DNA from: CAZMGB01 sp964565775
GTDB lineage: Bacteria > Chloroflexota > Dehalococcoidia > DSTF01 > JALHUB01
Length of the DNA: 64,000 nt
Direction of reading: 5' to 3'
Assembly (NCBI GenBank): GCA_964565775.1
Contig: CAZMGB010000005.1
Location: forward strand, 1-64,000
Below, in pieces: positions 16,906 through 25,655 of the stretch. Positions within the stretch are counted from its first letter, which is position 1, and each line of letters starts with the position of its first letter. The notes under the pieces are model-generated. The model was not told the origin of the DNA. It saw only the letters and a program-made list of their open reading frames with translations, and searched no databases. Position numbers and translations under genes: made by a program.

Positions 16906-18483
16906 CTAGAGCGTCGCCTGGCGCGCAGAGTAGATATCGGGGACGGCGACGATCTCCTCGATAATCGACTCGTTGACCGGCTCGTCCAGGCCCAGCACCA
17001 TGAGGGCGCGCCCGCGCTTGTCGCCGCCGACGCGCATGGAAAAGATGTTGACGCCGTGGTTGCCGAGGACTGTGCCCACGGCCCCGATCATGCCGGGGCG
17101 GTCCTGGTTCTCGCAGATCAGGAGATGGCCGTCGCCGGGGGCCACGTCGACCCAGAAGTCGTTGATGAGGACTACATGGGGTCCGTCGTGGGCGACGGTA
17201 CCTGCCACCGTAGTGGTGCCCGCTTTGGTGAACAGCCGTACCGTGATGAGATTGCTGTAGATGCCTTTGTAGGGGCCCTTGCTCTCCGTGATGCGGAGGC
17301 CGCGATGCTCCGCGACCAGGTTCGCGTTGACGATGGTGACGTTCTCTTCGCTGACGGGCGACAGGAGGCCCCGGATCGCGGCGGCCTTCAGCGGCGTCGT
17401 GTCGTAGTTCGAGATCTCGCCCAGGTACTCGATCTCCACCTTCTCGAGCTGGCCCTCGCAGAGCTGGGTCGCCAGGCTCGCCGTCCGGGCGGCCACGTCG
17501 ACGTAGGGAGCAATGACCGACATCGTCTCGGCGGGAATGAGGGGCGCGTTGACGGAGTAGAGGGGCGGCTCCCCCCTCAGCACGGCGATCACCTGCTCGG
17601 CCACGTCCACCGCCACTCGCTCCTGGGCCTCGGTCGTGGAGGCGGCCAGGTGGGGCGTTGTGATTATGCGCTCGCTCTTCAGAGTGATGTTGTCGCGCGC
17701 CGGCTCCTTGCTGTAGACGTCCAGGGCGGCGCCCGCCAGCCGGCCCTCCTCCACGGCCGCGTACAGCGCCTCCTCGTCGACGATGCCCCCGCGGGCGGTG
17801 TTGATCAGCCTCGCCGAGGGCTTGACCTTGCGAAGCTCCTTCTCGCCGATGAGCCCTTTGGTGGCGGACGTAAGGGCCGCGTGGATAGTGATGAAATCGG
17901 ACTGCTCCAGCAACTGGTCGAGCGAGACCAGCTCCAGCATCAGTACGTGAGCGCGCTCTTCGGCGACGAACGGGTCGTGAGCGATGACGTTCATCTCCAG
18001 GCCGCGGCCGCGGCGCGCTACCTCCGAGCCCACCTGGCCGAGCCCCACTATGCCCAGCGTCTTGCCGCGCACCTCCACCCCCAGGAACCGCTTGCGGTCC
18101 CATTCGCCACTCTTGAGAGAGGCGTTTGCCTCCGGGATGTGACGGGCGAGCGCCAGCATCAGGCCGATCGCGTGTTCGGCAGCAGAGATGGTGTTGCCCA
18201 GGGGCGCATTGACCACGATGATACCCTGCCGGGTGGCCGCTTGAAGGTCGATATTGTCCACGCCCACGCCGGCGCGGCCGATGACCTGGAGCTTCTTGCC
18301 CGCCTTGATCACCGGCTCGGTCACCTTGGTCTCGCTCCGCACCACGAGACCCTCGTAGTCGCCGATCACCGACTCCAGCTCATCGGGCGGCAGGCCGAGC
18401 TTGACGTCGACCTCGGCGTAAGGAGTCAGGGCATCGATGCCGTCCTGGGCGATGGGGTCGGTAACCAGGATCTTAGCCGTCAT
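16906..18483 (-). CDS. serA: D-3-phosphoglycerate dehydrogenase
   Basis: A 525-residue enzyme that oxidises 3-phosphoglycerate, the first step of serine synthesis. In order: the substrate-binding part, the GRAGVGVDNID segment, the NAD-binding Rossmann loop GLGQVGSEVARRGRGLE, active-site Arg (NTARGGIVDEEAL), Glu and the His of TTPHLAAST. Then an intervening domain and a C-terminal ACT domain (CENQDRPGMIGAVGTVLGNHGVNI), the usual place for serine feedback. The length fits the long SerA type. ATG 18483. It lies 109 bases downstream of the class V aminotransferase, with a perfect stem-loop between them, and is probably co-transcribed. Confidence 0.95.
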   Translation of the reverse strand: MTAKILVTDPIAQDGIDALTPYAEVDVKLGLPPDELESVIGDYEGLVVRSETKVTEPVIKAGKKLQVIGRAGVGVDNIDLQAATRQGIIVVNAPLGNTISAAEHAIGLMLALARHIPEANASLKSGEWDRKRFLGVEVRGKTLGIVGLGQVGSEVARRGRGLEMNVIAHDPFVAEERAHVLMLELVSLDQLLEQSDFITIHAALTSATKGLIGEKELRKVKPSARLINTARGGIVDEEALYAAVEEGRLAGAALDVYSKEPARDNITLKSERIITTPHLAASTTEAQERVAVDVAEQVIAVLRGEPPLYSVNAPLIPAETMSVIAPYVDVAARTASLATQLCEGQLEKVEIEYLGEISNYDTTPLKAAAIRGLLSPVSEENVTIVNANLVAEHRGLRITESKGPYKGIYSNLITVRLFTKAGTTTVAGTVAHDGPHVVLINDFWVDVAPGDGHLLICENQDRPGMIGAVGTVLGNHGVNIFSMRVGGDKRGRALMVLGLDEPVNESIIEEIVAVPDIYSARQATL

Positions 18484-18510
18484 CGCTCTTCACAACCCCT
18501 CATTGGGAAT

Positions 18511-18543
18511 AGAGGGGCAGCCGTCTCGTGCGGCTGCCCCTCT
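18511..18543 (-). terminator. Perfect 13-bp stem-loop between aminotransferase and serA
   Basis: AGAGGGGCAGCCG (18511-18523) pairs with CGGCTGCCCCTCT (18531-18543) around a seven-base loop. No T-run follows on the minus strand, so it may be a partial terminator, an RNA-processing or stabilising element within the operon, or a REP-like repeat rather than a full stop. Confidence 0.5.
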
Positions 18544-18591
18544 GGAAAGCCCAGCAATACCTCTTGCCCGGCTTGAAGCCGTACGCCAATT

Positions 18592-19692
18592 CTAGCTGGC
18601 CGCCGCCGGAACCTTGTAGCCCACCTTGGGCAATGCTTGCCGCAGAGCCTCGAGGGTCGCGTCGATATCCGCATCCGTCACGTAGCCCAGGTGGCCGATG
18701 CGGAAGATCTTTCCGGCGAGACTGGCCTGACCGCCCGCGAGCACAGTATCGTACTCCTCCCGCATGATCCGGTTCAGGGAGGGGCCGTCCACGCCCTCCG
18801 GCACCTTCACCGCCGTGACAGTATTTGAGGCGTACTTCTCGTCGGCTAGGAGCTCCAGACCCAAGCTCTTCACGCCTTGCCGCACCTTGTCGCCGAGGCG
18901 GCGGTGGCGGGCGAAGATGTTCTCGAGCCCTTCCGCCAGCAGCATCTCGAGCGCCACGTCGAGCGCGTAGTAGACGGAGACGGCCGGAGTGAAGGGGGTC
19001 TGACCCCGGTCCCGGAAGTCCCGCGCCTTCGCCAAGTCGAAGTAGAAGCGGGGCATCTTGGCCTCAGCGGCGGCCTTCCAGGCGCGCTCGCTGACAGAGA
19101 CCATGACCAGCGCCGGCGGCACCTGCCATCCCTTCTGAGACCCCGTCAGGGCTACGTCCACGTCCCACTCGTCGACGGGGAGAGGGATGGAGCCAAGGCT
19201 GCTGATCGCGTCGACGATCAAGAGCTTGTCGAAGCGGCGCACGACCTTGGCGATAGCCTCAAGGTCATTCGTCACGCCGGTGGACGTCTCGTTGTGGGTC
19301 ACCAGCACCGCCTTGATGGCGGGGTCGCCGGACAGGGCCTTCTCGATCTCTGCGGGGTCGGCGGCCTTGCCCCACTCGAACTTCAAAGTTGTGACGTTCG
19401 CTCCGTAGGTGCTTGCAATGGCCGCGAAGCGCTCGCCGAAAGCACCGATGGACACCACGAGGACGTGGTCACCGGGTGAGAGTGTGTTCACCACGGCCGC
19501 TTCCATGGCGCCCGTGCCGGACGTAGTGAGAATCAGGAGGTCGTTCTTCGTCTGAAAGCACGTCTGCAGCCGAGCGGTGACACGCTCCTGCATCTTGGCG
19601 AATTGCGGGCTGCGATGGTTGATCATCTGGCGGCCCATCGCCTCCAGAACCTCTGGCGGGCAAGGGGTCGGACCGGGGATTCGTAGGTTCAC
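18592..19692 (-). CDS. Class V aminotransferase (serine/alanine-glyoxylate type, likely phosphoserine transaminase role)
   Basis: A 366-residue PLP enzyme of the AGXT/SgaA group. The N-terminal RIPGPTPCPPEVLEAMG and INHRSPQFAKMQ are typical. LTTSGTGAMEAAVVN, THNETSTGV, VDAISSLGS and the PLP lysine of ALTGSQKGWQVPP are all present, as is the late QASLAGKIFRIGHLG. Members convert serine, alanine or phosphoserine with glyoxylate or 2-oxoacids. Its place before serA suggests it supplies the transamination step of serine synthesis; this is an inference. GTG 19692 has AGGAGG seven bases upstream and gives the family N-terminus; the frame's earlier start at 19758 overlaps the promoter. Confidence 0.9.
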   Translation of the reverse strand: MNLRIPGPTPCPPEVLEAMGRQMINHRSPQFAKMQERVTARLQTCFQTKNDLLILTTSGTGAMEAAVVNTLSPGDHVLVVSIGAFGERFAAIASTYGANVTTLKFEWGKAADPAEIEKALSGDPAIKAVLVTHNETSTGVTNDLEAIAKVVRRFDKLLIVDAISSLGSIPLPVDEWDVDVALTGSQKGWQVPPALVMVSVSERAWKAAAEAKMPRFYFDLAKARDFRDRGQTPFTPAVSVYYALDVALEMLLAEGLENIFARHRRLGDKVRQGVKSLGLELLADEKYASNTVTAVKVPEGVDGPSLNRIMREEYDTVLAGGQASLAGKIFRIGHLGYVTDADIDATLEALRQALPKVGYKVPAAAS

Positions 19693-19730
19693 GGCAGCCT
19701 CCTGAGGGGTTTGTAGAGGTTCTCGCCTTA

Positions 19731-19759
19731 TCATAAGGGAGCACCGACGTACAAGCAAC
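19731..19759 (-). promoter_or_regulatory. Promoter of the aminotransferase-serA operon
   Basis: Minus strand TTGCTT (19759-19754), 17 bases, TATGAT (19736-19731). The leader is about 33 bases to GTG 19692. The promoter abuts the stop codon of the upstream HD-GYP gene at 19764. Confidence 0.6.
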
Positions 19760-19763
19760 AGGA

Positions 19764-21524
19764 CTAGGCCGCCTCTTTCGCGCCCTTCTCGCCCGCGTGC
19801 ATGCGCTCGAGCACCGTTGTGAACGCCTCGGTGACCGCAGGGTCGAACTGGGTTCCGGCGTTGGCGACGATCTCGGTCATCGCCTCCTCGTGCGACAGCG
19901 CCGCCCGGTAGGGCCGGTCGGAGGTCATAGCGTCGTAGGCGTCGACCACGGCGAAGATACGGGCTTCGAGAGGGATCTTGTCGCCGAGCAGGCCGAACGG
20001 ATAACCCTGGCCGTCGTAGCGCTCATGGTGGTAGAGGAGGATTGGCAGCGCCCCTTCGAGAACGCCTACCTTGGAGACGAGGATGCCGCTCAGCAGCGGA
20101 TGCTTCTGCATCGCCTGCCACTCCTTGCGGCTGAGGGCCTGGGGCTTGCGAAGCACTGAATCAGGCACGCCGATCTTGCCGACATCGTGCAGGAGCGCTC
20201 CCCTCTCGACGTTGGTCAACTGCTCCTCGGGAATGCCGAGCTGGCGGGCGACAGCCACCGTGAGGTGAGCCACACGCTCGGAGTGGCCTTCGGTGACCGC
20301 GTCCTTCGTGTCGAGGGCGGCCATCAAAGCCTTGAGAGTAGAATCGTAGCTCAGCTCCAGCTCGCTGGCGTAGGAGCGGACCTTGGTCAGGAGGTTCGCC
20401 TGCTCGATGGCCATCGCCGCCTGCTCGGCGAGTTCCCCCACCATGTTGATGTCTCTCGCGCTGAAGGCGAAGGGGCGGCTGACCCTGACGACGACGATGA
20501 TGCCTATCACCCTATCCGCGAGATTGAGGGGAACGCCGAGAAGCCCTACCTCCTCCTCATCATCAGCGAAGCCGAAAAGGACGCGATAGGGCTCGGCGGC
20601 GCCGGTGGTGGCCAGCGACTCTCTGTTTGCGGTCACACGGTGCAGGAACCACTCGTCCATCTTGCGGTGGTGCTGGGTGACGGTGTCCTGCTTGTGATCA
20701 TAGCCAGCCTTTATGATGAAACCGCCGTCATTCCCCTCCTGCACGACGGCGAGCCCATACTGGCCGCGCCCGAGAACAGTAGCGTCCCGCGCGACCTGGC
20801 TCAGCACCTCGCTCACGTCCAGCGACGCCCTTATTCGCTGACCAGTCCGATAGAGATACGATAGTCGCGAGTAGGCCCTCGCGAACGCGTCTGTGGCGGC
20901 CAAAGCCACAACCTGAAGGAGCAGGTAGAGCCCCGCGAGAACAACGCCAAGGCCCACGTAGAGCTCCTTGCGCGCGCCGGCGATGGCGGCAGCGATCTCT
21001 CCGTAGCCCTGCTGCGCCTCCAGCACAGCGACGACGGGGCCGCCCTGCACGGGCGTAAGCGGCACAAAGACCGTGAAAGCCTTTTCGCCGCCTCCTTCGG
21101 CGCCCGGCTCCGGCGCCACGCTCCCGACGGTTGCCGATGTCTCGCCCTGTAAGGCGCGCTGAAGCTCAGTCTCGGCGGCCCCCGCATCCCCTGTATCACC
21201 CGACCGGCTCGAATAGAGGATCAGGCCCTGGGCGTTGCGGATGCGGATGAGGGACGTCTCCTGCGAGAGAAGGGAGGAGGTCACGAAGGCGTGGAACTGC
21301 TCGAGGGCCTGCCCGCTCAGGGGCTGCCCCAGGTCGAGATTCTTCAGCCGGGCCTCGACCTGCGGCCTGACGCTCCGCGCGACCGCCTCGGCCGAGGCGC
21401 CCCGGATCTTGCCTCCAATGAGAAGGCCGCCTATCCAGGCGAGGACGAGGCCGACCACGCCAACGGTCAGCAGGCTGAGCGCGGCAAATCGGGGGAGGAC
21501 GTTGCCTCTCGCGACCTTGACCAT
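19764..21524 (-). CDS. Membrane sensor with GAF and HD-GYP domains (c-di-GMP phosphodiesterase)
   Basis: A 586-residue signalling protein. Two transmembrane helices (about residues 12-35 and 190-212) flank an extracytoplasmic sensor region; a GAF domain covers about 235-375 (ASLDVSEVLSQVARDATVLG...EQAAMAIEQANL). The C-terminal HD-GYP domain has GHSERVAHL, HDVGKIGVPDS, the HHERYDGQGYPFGL signature and the AGTQFDP end, so the metal ligands and GYP motif look complete and it should hydrolyse c-di-GMP. ATG 21524 has AAAGG upstream. A fragment of a second HD-GYP gene is at 681-791. No GGDEF protein is in the window. Confidence 0.92.
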   Translation of the reverse strand: MVKVARGNVLPRFAALSLLTVGVVGLVLAWIGGLLIGGKIRGASAEAVARSVRPQVEARLKNLDLGQPLSGQALEQFHAFVTSSLLSQETSLIRIRNAQGLILYSSRSGDTGDAGAAETELQRALQGETSATVGSVAPEPGAEGGGEKAFTVFVPLTPVQGGPVVAVLEAQQGYGEIAAAIAGARKELYVGLGVVLAGLYLLLQVVALAATDAFARAYSRLSYLYRTGQRIRASLDVSEVLSQVARDATVLGRGQYGLAVVQEGNDGGFIIKAGYDHKQDTVTQHHRKMDEWFLHRVTANRESLATTGAAEPYRVLFGFADDEEEVGLLGVPLNLADRVIGIIVVVRVSRPFAFSARDINMVGELAEQAAMAIEQANLLTKVRSYASELELSYDSTLKALMAALDTKDAVTEGHSERVAHLTVAVARQLGIPEEQLTNVERGALLHDVGKIGVPDSVLRKPQALSRKEWQAMQKHPLLSGILVSKVGVLEGALPILLYHHERYDGQGYPFGLLGDKIPLEARIFAVVDAYDAMTSDRPYRAALSHEEAMTEIVANAGTQFDPAVTEAFTTVLERMHAGEKGAKEAA

Positions 21525-21766
21525 GGTGAGCCTTTCAGAGGCGCCGGCGCAAGAGTCTCTACCTACGTAGTCGGTAACTCAACCGAAACTCTTGAATGGG
21601 CGTCGAACTCAAGCAGGTTCAGACTCCGATGCGCACGTGATGAGATCGCCCGAGCCACCGGTAAGGCCGCTGCCGTCGTCAAGCCTCCCGCAGTCACCAT
21701 AGCCAGGCAGGGGCGCGCGCCTGGCGTGGCCAGGGGCGGCCCGACTCTGGCTCGCGAATTCGCCGC

Positions 21767-21776
21767 GTGCTATCAT
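21767..21776 (+). promoter_or_regulatory. Extended -10 promoter of larE
   Basis: GTGC-TATCAT with a poor -35 (TGGCTC) 17 bases upstream. The start near 21783 would give a leader of about 27 bases to ATG 21810. Confidence 0.45.
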
Positions 21777-21809
21777 GAATCTCGCCGAGTGAGTGCTCCG
21801 GGGACAGAT

Positions 21810-22661
21810 ATGCCTACGAACTCAGATATGCACGCCAAAGCCGCGAAGCTGAATGAGCTTCTGCGCGAGATGGGCTCGGTGCTGGTCGCCTTCTCAGGTG
21901 GCGTTGACAGCACCCTCGTCGCCGCCGCCGCCCACGACGCCCTCGGAGACCGCGCCCTCGCTGTCACCGGTCTCTCGCCCGCTGTACCCCGCTCCGAGGT
22001 GGAGGAAGCCCGCCGGCTGGCCGCGCTCATCGGCGTGCGGCACGAGACCGTGGAGACCCAGGAGATGGACCGACCCGGCTACGTGGAGAATTCGCCACGC
22101 CGTTGCTACCACTGCAAAGACGAGCTCTTCAGCCGTCTCAGCGCCCTGGCGGCCGAGCGGCGCATCGCCCAGGTCGTGGACGGCTGCAACGTAGACGACC
22201 TGAGCGATTACCGGCCGGGCCGTGAGGCGGCTGACCAGCGGGGCGTCCGCAGTCCGCTCGTCGAGGCGGGGCTCACGAAGGAAGACGTCCGCGCCCTGTC
22301 GCGGGAGCGGGGGCTACCCACCTGGGACAAGCCGGCCATGGCCTGCCTGGCCTCGCGCGTGCCCAACGGGACGCACATCACCGTCGAGGCGCTGGACCAG
22401 ATCGGCGCTGCGGAGGAGTTCATCCGCTCCCTGGGCGTGCGACAGCTCCGTGTGCGCCATCACGGAGACATGGCCCGCATCGAAGCCGACCGCGACGGGA
22501 TCGACATTCTCTCGCGGCAAGAGAACCGAGAGGCGGTGGTGGAGCGTCTGAAGGAGCTCGGGTACACCTACGTCACGCTCGACCTGGCGGGATTCCGCAG
22601 CGGCAGCCTGAACGAGGGGTTGAGACCATCGAGGCGTGACTCACGTCGCCACCCTTCGTGA
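21810..22661 (+). CDS. larE: LarE-type ATP-dependent sacrificial sulfur transferase
   Basis: A 283-residue PP-loop enzyme that adenylates a carboxylate and inserts sulfur during synthesis of the nickel-pincer cofactor of lactate racemase-type enzymes. The P-loop is SGGVDST at 29-35. PRRCYHCKDELF and KPAMACLASRVPNGTHI are LarE signatures; the Cys of ACLASR is the one expected to give up its sulfur in the single-Cys type. ATG 21810 has GGGGA upstream and follows the extended -10. larA, larB and larC are not nearby, so the client enzyme is elsewhere or the protein serves another sulfur step. Confidence 0.9.
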   Translation: MPTNSDMHAKAAKLNELLREMGSVLVAFSGGVDSTLVAAAAHDALGDRALAVTGLSPAVPRSEVEEARRLAALIGVRHETVETQEMDRPGYVENSPRRCYHCKDELFSRLSALAAERRIAQVVDGCNVDDLSDYRPGREAADQRGVRSPLVEAGLTKEDVRALSRERGLPTWDKPAMACLASRVPNGTHITVEALDQIGAAEEFIRSLGVRQLRVRHHGDMARIEADRDGIDILSRQENREAVVERLKELGYTYVTLDLAGFRSGSLNEGLRPSRRDSRRHPS

Positions 22662-22689
22662 CTGCGCCGCTCATATCGTGCGAAAGAGA

Positions 22690-22719
22690 TTCAGGGGGCT
22701 GCCATCGCGGCCCCCTGAA
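22690..22719. terminator. Bidirectional hairpin between larE and the secreted protein gene
   Basis: TTCAGGGGGC (22690-22699) pairs with GCCCCCTGAA (22710-22719) around a ten-base loop. It lies between two convergent genes, where a shared terminator is expected. No long T-run is present on either side. Confidence 0.6.
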
Positions 22720-22751
22720 CTCACATGAGGGCGAGGCCTTCGCGTCGGAGC

Positions 22752-23402
22752 TTACGTTCCCGTTGCGCCCGCGGGGCAGCGCACGGTGTCGACGATCTCG
22801 TCTATGTTGTCCGCGAGCTTCAGCAGAGCCTGATCGGCCCGCGCCTGCGTGGTCCGCCCCCTCGCCACCGCCTGGTCCAGATGCTTCTCCACGTCATTCA
22901 GGATGCCACTCTTCAGCTCGTCGCGACCCACTCCCTGCTCCGCGGCCACCTGCGCCAGGCTCTGGCAGTCGCGCAGCTCAGCGACCAGCTCACGGGGCGT
23001 CATGTCGAGCGTCTCCGCCGCAGCATGGACGACGAGCCCCCTGGCGACTCGCTCGCCCAGACGCTGGACGCGCGGACGGGGGCGCCAGCAGGCACTGCCC
23101 TCTTCGATGCGCTCCCTTATTCGGTCCGCCGTGTCAGCGTCGATCCTGCCCGACTGGACGGCCTCGTCGACTATGTCGAGCTTGCTGGCCTTGAACGCCG
23201 CCTCCAGCTCATCGACGGTGACGCCCAACTGGGAGGCGACGCCGTCGACGAATCGCGCACACAGGCCGCTGGTAGCGCCCTCCGCCGGCGCCTGGGCGTT
23301 GCCGTTGCCGGCGTCCTGCGCCAGCGCGGTGCCAGCCACTGCACCCAGACCAACGATTGCGATCGCCAGCACTCCCGCCAGGATCTTGACTTTGTTGCTC
23401 AT
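22752..23402 (-). CDS. Secreted helical protein of unknown function
   Basis: A 216-residue exported protein. After MSNKVK comes a hydrophobic stretch (ILAGVLAIAIVGLGAVAG) and an AxA cleavage site (TALAQ), a standard signal peptide. The mature part has at least two copies of a helical unit, LGVTVDELEAAFKASKLDIVDEAV...GRIDADTADRIRERIE and LDMTPRELVAELRDCQSLAQVAAEQGV, similar to small periplasmic proteins common in Chloroflexota and Actinobacteria with no known role. Four Cys residues could pair. ATG 23402 has AAAGGAG nine bases upstream. It is the only leftward gene of the local envelope cluster. Confidence 0.75.
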   Translation of the reverse strand: MSNKVKILAGVLAIAIVGLGAVAGTALAQDAGNGNAQAPAEGATSGLCARFVDGVASQLGVTVDELEAAFKASKLDIVDEAVQSGRIDADTADRIRERIEEGSACWRPRPRVQRLGERVARGLVVHAAAETLDMTPRELVAELRDCQSLAQVAAEQGVGRDELKSGILNDVEKHLDQAVARGRTTQARADQALLKLADNIDEIVDTVRCPAGATGT

Positions 23403-23673
23403 CACTCCCGCTCCTTTCTTGAGACATCCGCGATGTTTGCCTTCGGATGGCGCGCATAAGTTTTCGCTGCCAGGTCGAGCATAGGCCCTATCCGGCAAGC
23501 GCGTCCGCATAGGAGGGTAAAAATCCTGTAAAATGCCGCCACTGCTAGAGGGGCGTGGTACGCGGCGGCGGAGGAGGGTAAGGCGGAGTCGAACCCATAG
23601 ACCAGCCGTCTGATTCCCTGTAGAATAAGAGACTGACCATCCTGCCTCGTTCCCTCGCTGCGGAGGTCCCGAC

Positions 23674-24093
23674 ATGCCCGATGACGACATCGAGCGGGAA
23701 ATCAAGGATATCCTCGACAAGCTCGACAAGTTTGTCCCCGATGAGAGCGCCGCCAGCCGCTTCAGCAAGCGGACCGCTCACTGGGCGTCCGACCTCCAGC
23801 GAGCGCTGGTCTCCCGCCTGGCCAGCATCTCCCTGAGCCAGGTGATGCTGGTGGCCCTGGCCATGATCGTGCTGGGCTGGCTCTTCGGGATGCGCGTCAA
23901 CCCGCTCGCTGCCCGCTGGGTCATCATCGCCGGCATCATCCTCCTCGGAGTCTCCTTCGTGGCGTCGCTGCGCTCATCACGGACGGCGCGCTACGAGAAG
24001 CGATGGCGGGGACAGGTGATAGACCTCTCCGGCCCTTCCCTCGCGGACCGCTTGCGCGCCTGGTTCCGGCGCGGCCGCAACCCTCGGCCCTGA
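23674..24093 (+). CDS. Small two-helix membrane protein of unknown function
   Basis: A 139-residue protein with a charged N-terminal half (DDDIEREIKDILDKLDKFVP), two transmembrane helices around residues 57-75 and 82-100 (VMLVALAMIVLGWLFGM and WVIIAGIILLGVSFVASL) and a basic tail (RGQVIDLSGP...RAWFRRGRNPRP). GGAGGTCCCGAC precedes ATG 23674, a very good ribosome site. The stop is seven bases before the first possible start of the M28 lipoprotein gene, so these are likely co-transcribed. I do not recognise a named family; the acidic-helix plus two-TM plan is seen in many Chloroflexota genomes. Confidence 0.75.
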   Translation: MPDDDIEREIKDILDKLDKFVPDESAASRFSKRTAHWASDLQRALVSRLASISLSQVMLVALAMIVLGWLFGMRVNPLAARWVIIAGIILLGVSFVASLRSSRTARYEKRWRGQVIDLSGPSLADRLRAWFRRGRNPRP

Positions 24094-24154
24094 GCGGTTC
24101 ATGCCTCGCTGCGCGATTCGCCCCTGGCAGCAGTTCCTGCCTCGGAGCAGGCGC

Positions 24155-25516
24155 ATGACGCGTCTGCCCGAAGACGGGCCCCTCCGTCGCCGCCGGGGCC
24201 TTTCACTGCTGGGAGCGCTCCTGCTTCTGGCAGCCCTGGCGGGCCCGGCGTGCGGCGGAAGCAACACAGCACCAGCACCGCCCGCCGCAACTGCCACGCC
24301 TGCCGCTTCGCCCACCGCCCTGCCCGATATCACAGTCGTCCCGTCGCCGACCACGTCGGTCGAACCCGACGGCGACGCCGCCTACGAACACGTCCTCGCT
24401 CTCTCGGTGGAGATCGGCTCCCGCCCGGCGGGGAGCGACGCCGAGACCGCCGCCGCCGCGTATATCTCGGAGCAGCTACGGAGCTATGGCTACGAGACCG
24501 AGATCCAGGAGTTCCCCTTCGAGAGCGAATTCGGGCGTGAGGCCTCGCTGCGCACCACGGCGCCCGAGGAGACAACCGTAGAGGCTAGCCCTCTCGTGCT
24601 GTCGGCCGCCGGGCAGGCAGAGGGACAACTCTTCTTCGCGGGCGAAGGTCTGCCTGAGGACTACCCGCCCGAAGGCATTCGCGGGCGCGTCGCCCTGCTT
24701 CGACGGGGGGATGTCTTCTTCGCCGACAAGGTGGCGAACGCCGAGGCGGCCGGTGCTTCCGCCGTTGTCATCTTCAACAACGAGCCGGGCGAATTCGTCG
24801 GCGTCCTCAGCAAGACGAGTGCGATACCCGGCGCCACCATATCCCAGGACGAGGGCGAACGGCTGCTGTCGCTCCTGGAGGACGGACCGGTTCGCGTGTC
24901 CCTGCACGTCGCCGAACCGCAGCGGGGCACCTCCCGCAACGTTATCGGCCGCCCCTCCGATGAGCCCTGCGAGACGGTCTCGGGCGGCCACTACGATTCG
25001 GTCCCTGCGGGCCCGGGCGCCAACGACAACGCCTCCGGCACAGCGGCGGTGCTCGAGCTGGCGCGCGTCGCGGCGGCCCGTCACCTGCCGGGGGTCCACT
25101 GCTTCGTCCTGTTTGGCGCCGAGGAGTTAGGGATGTTCGGCAGCCGCCACTACGTCGCCATCATGACGCCGGAGGAGGCGGAGGCCCTTCGGGCGATGCT
25201 CAACTTCGACGTGGTCAGCGCTGGTGAGAGCTTGCAGGTTGTGGGGAGTCCCGAGCTCGTGGACCTGGCGACATCGCTGGCGGCCGACGCTGGCCTCGAC
25301 GCCGTGCAAGGCGACCTGGCACCGGGCCTTGCCAGCGACCACGTCAGCTTCATGGAGGCCGACATACCGGCCGTGTTCTTCTTCCGAATGAATGAACACT
25401 TCCTCAGCGACGTGATGCACACTCCCCAGGACACCGCCGACATCGTTCTCCCCTCGGACCTCGAGGACGCCGTCACCATGGGGCTGCTGCTCCTCGAAAG
25501 CCTGGGCGCAGGCTGA
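24155..25516 (+). CDS. M28 family metallopeptidase lipoprotein with PA domain
   Basis: A 453-residue exported aminopeptidase-like protein. An RRRR n-region, hydrophobic core and lipobox LAGPACGG mark a lipoprotein, followed by a Pro/Ala/Thr linker. A PA insert (GIRGRVALLRRGDVFFADKVANAEAAGASAVVIFNN) precedes the M28 zinc core: GGHYDSV, GANDNASGTAAVLE, the catalytic EE in FGAEELGMFGS, NFDVVS and the last His in DVMHTPQDT. Both zinc sites look complete, so it should release N-terminal residues from peptides outside the membrane. ATG 24155 (GGAG upstream) gives a cleaner signal than the in-frame ATG at 24101. Confidence 0.92.
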   Translation: MTRLPEDGPLRRRRGLSLLGALLLLAALAGPACGGSNTAPAPPAATATPAASPTALPDITVVPSPTTSVEPDGDAAYEHVLALSVEIGSRPAGSDAETAAAAYISEQLRSYGYETEIQEFPFESEFGREASLRTTAPEETTVEASPLVLSAAGQAEGQLFFAGEGLPEDYPPEGIRGRVALLRRGDVFFADKVANAEAAGASAVVIFNNEPGEFVGVLSKTSAIPGATISQDEGERLLSLLEDGPVRVSLHVAEPQRGTSRNVIGRPSDEPCETVSGGHYDSVPAGPGANDNASGTAAVLELARVAAARHLPGVHCFVLFGAEELGMFGSRHYVAIMTPEEAEALRAMLNFDVVSAGESLQVVGSPELVDLATSLAADAGLDAVQGDLAPGLASDHVSFMEADIPAVFFFRMNEHFLSDVMHTPQDTADIVLPSDLEDAVTMGLLLLESLGAG

Positions 25517-25655
25517 GGGTCGGCCGCGGGCGGCGTCCAGCCAGCCGTCGAGCGTCAGCTCCAGCCCGCCGCCAGATGCTTACGGCGCCGCCTTGCCCTG
25601 CGGGAAGCCCCTGGTGTACTATCGCGCAGGACACAGCACAACCCTGAGGCGATCC

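Noticed and set aside
16495..18576. A 693-codon plus-strand open frame antisense to serA
   Set aside because: It runs opposite a complete serA with all active-site motifs; its translation is rich in His/Arg/Gly/Val without domain features, a GC-driven shadow frame.
23540..23670. Possible tRNA on the minus strand from a GGTTCGACTCC T-loop-like string
   Set aside because: No 7-bp acceptor stem, D arm or anticodon arm can be folded around it, and the T-stem has a mismatch. It lies between the secreted protein gene and the small membrane protein gene.
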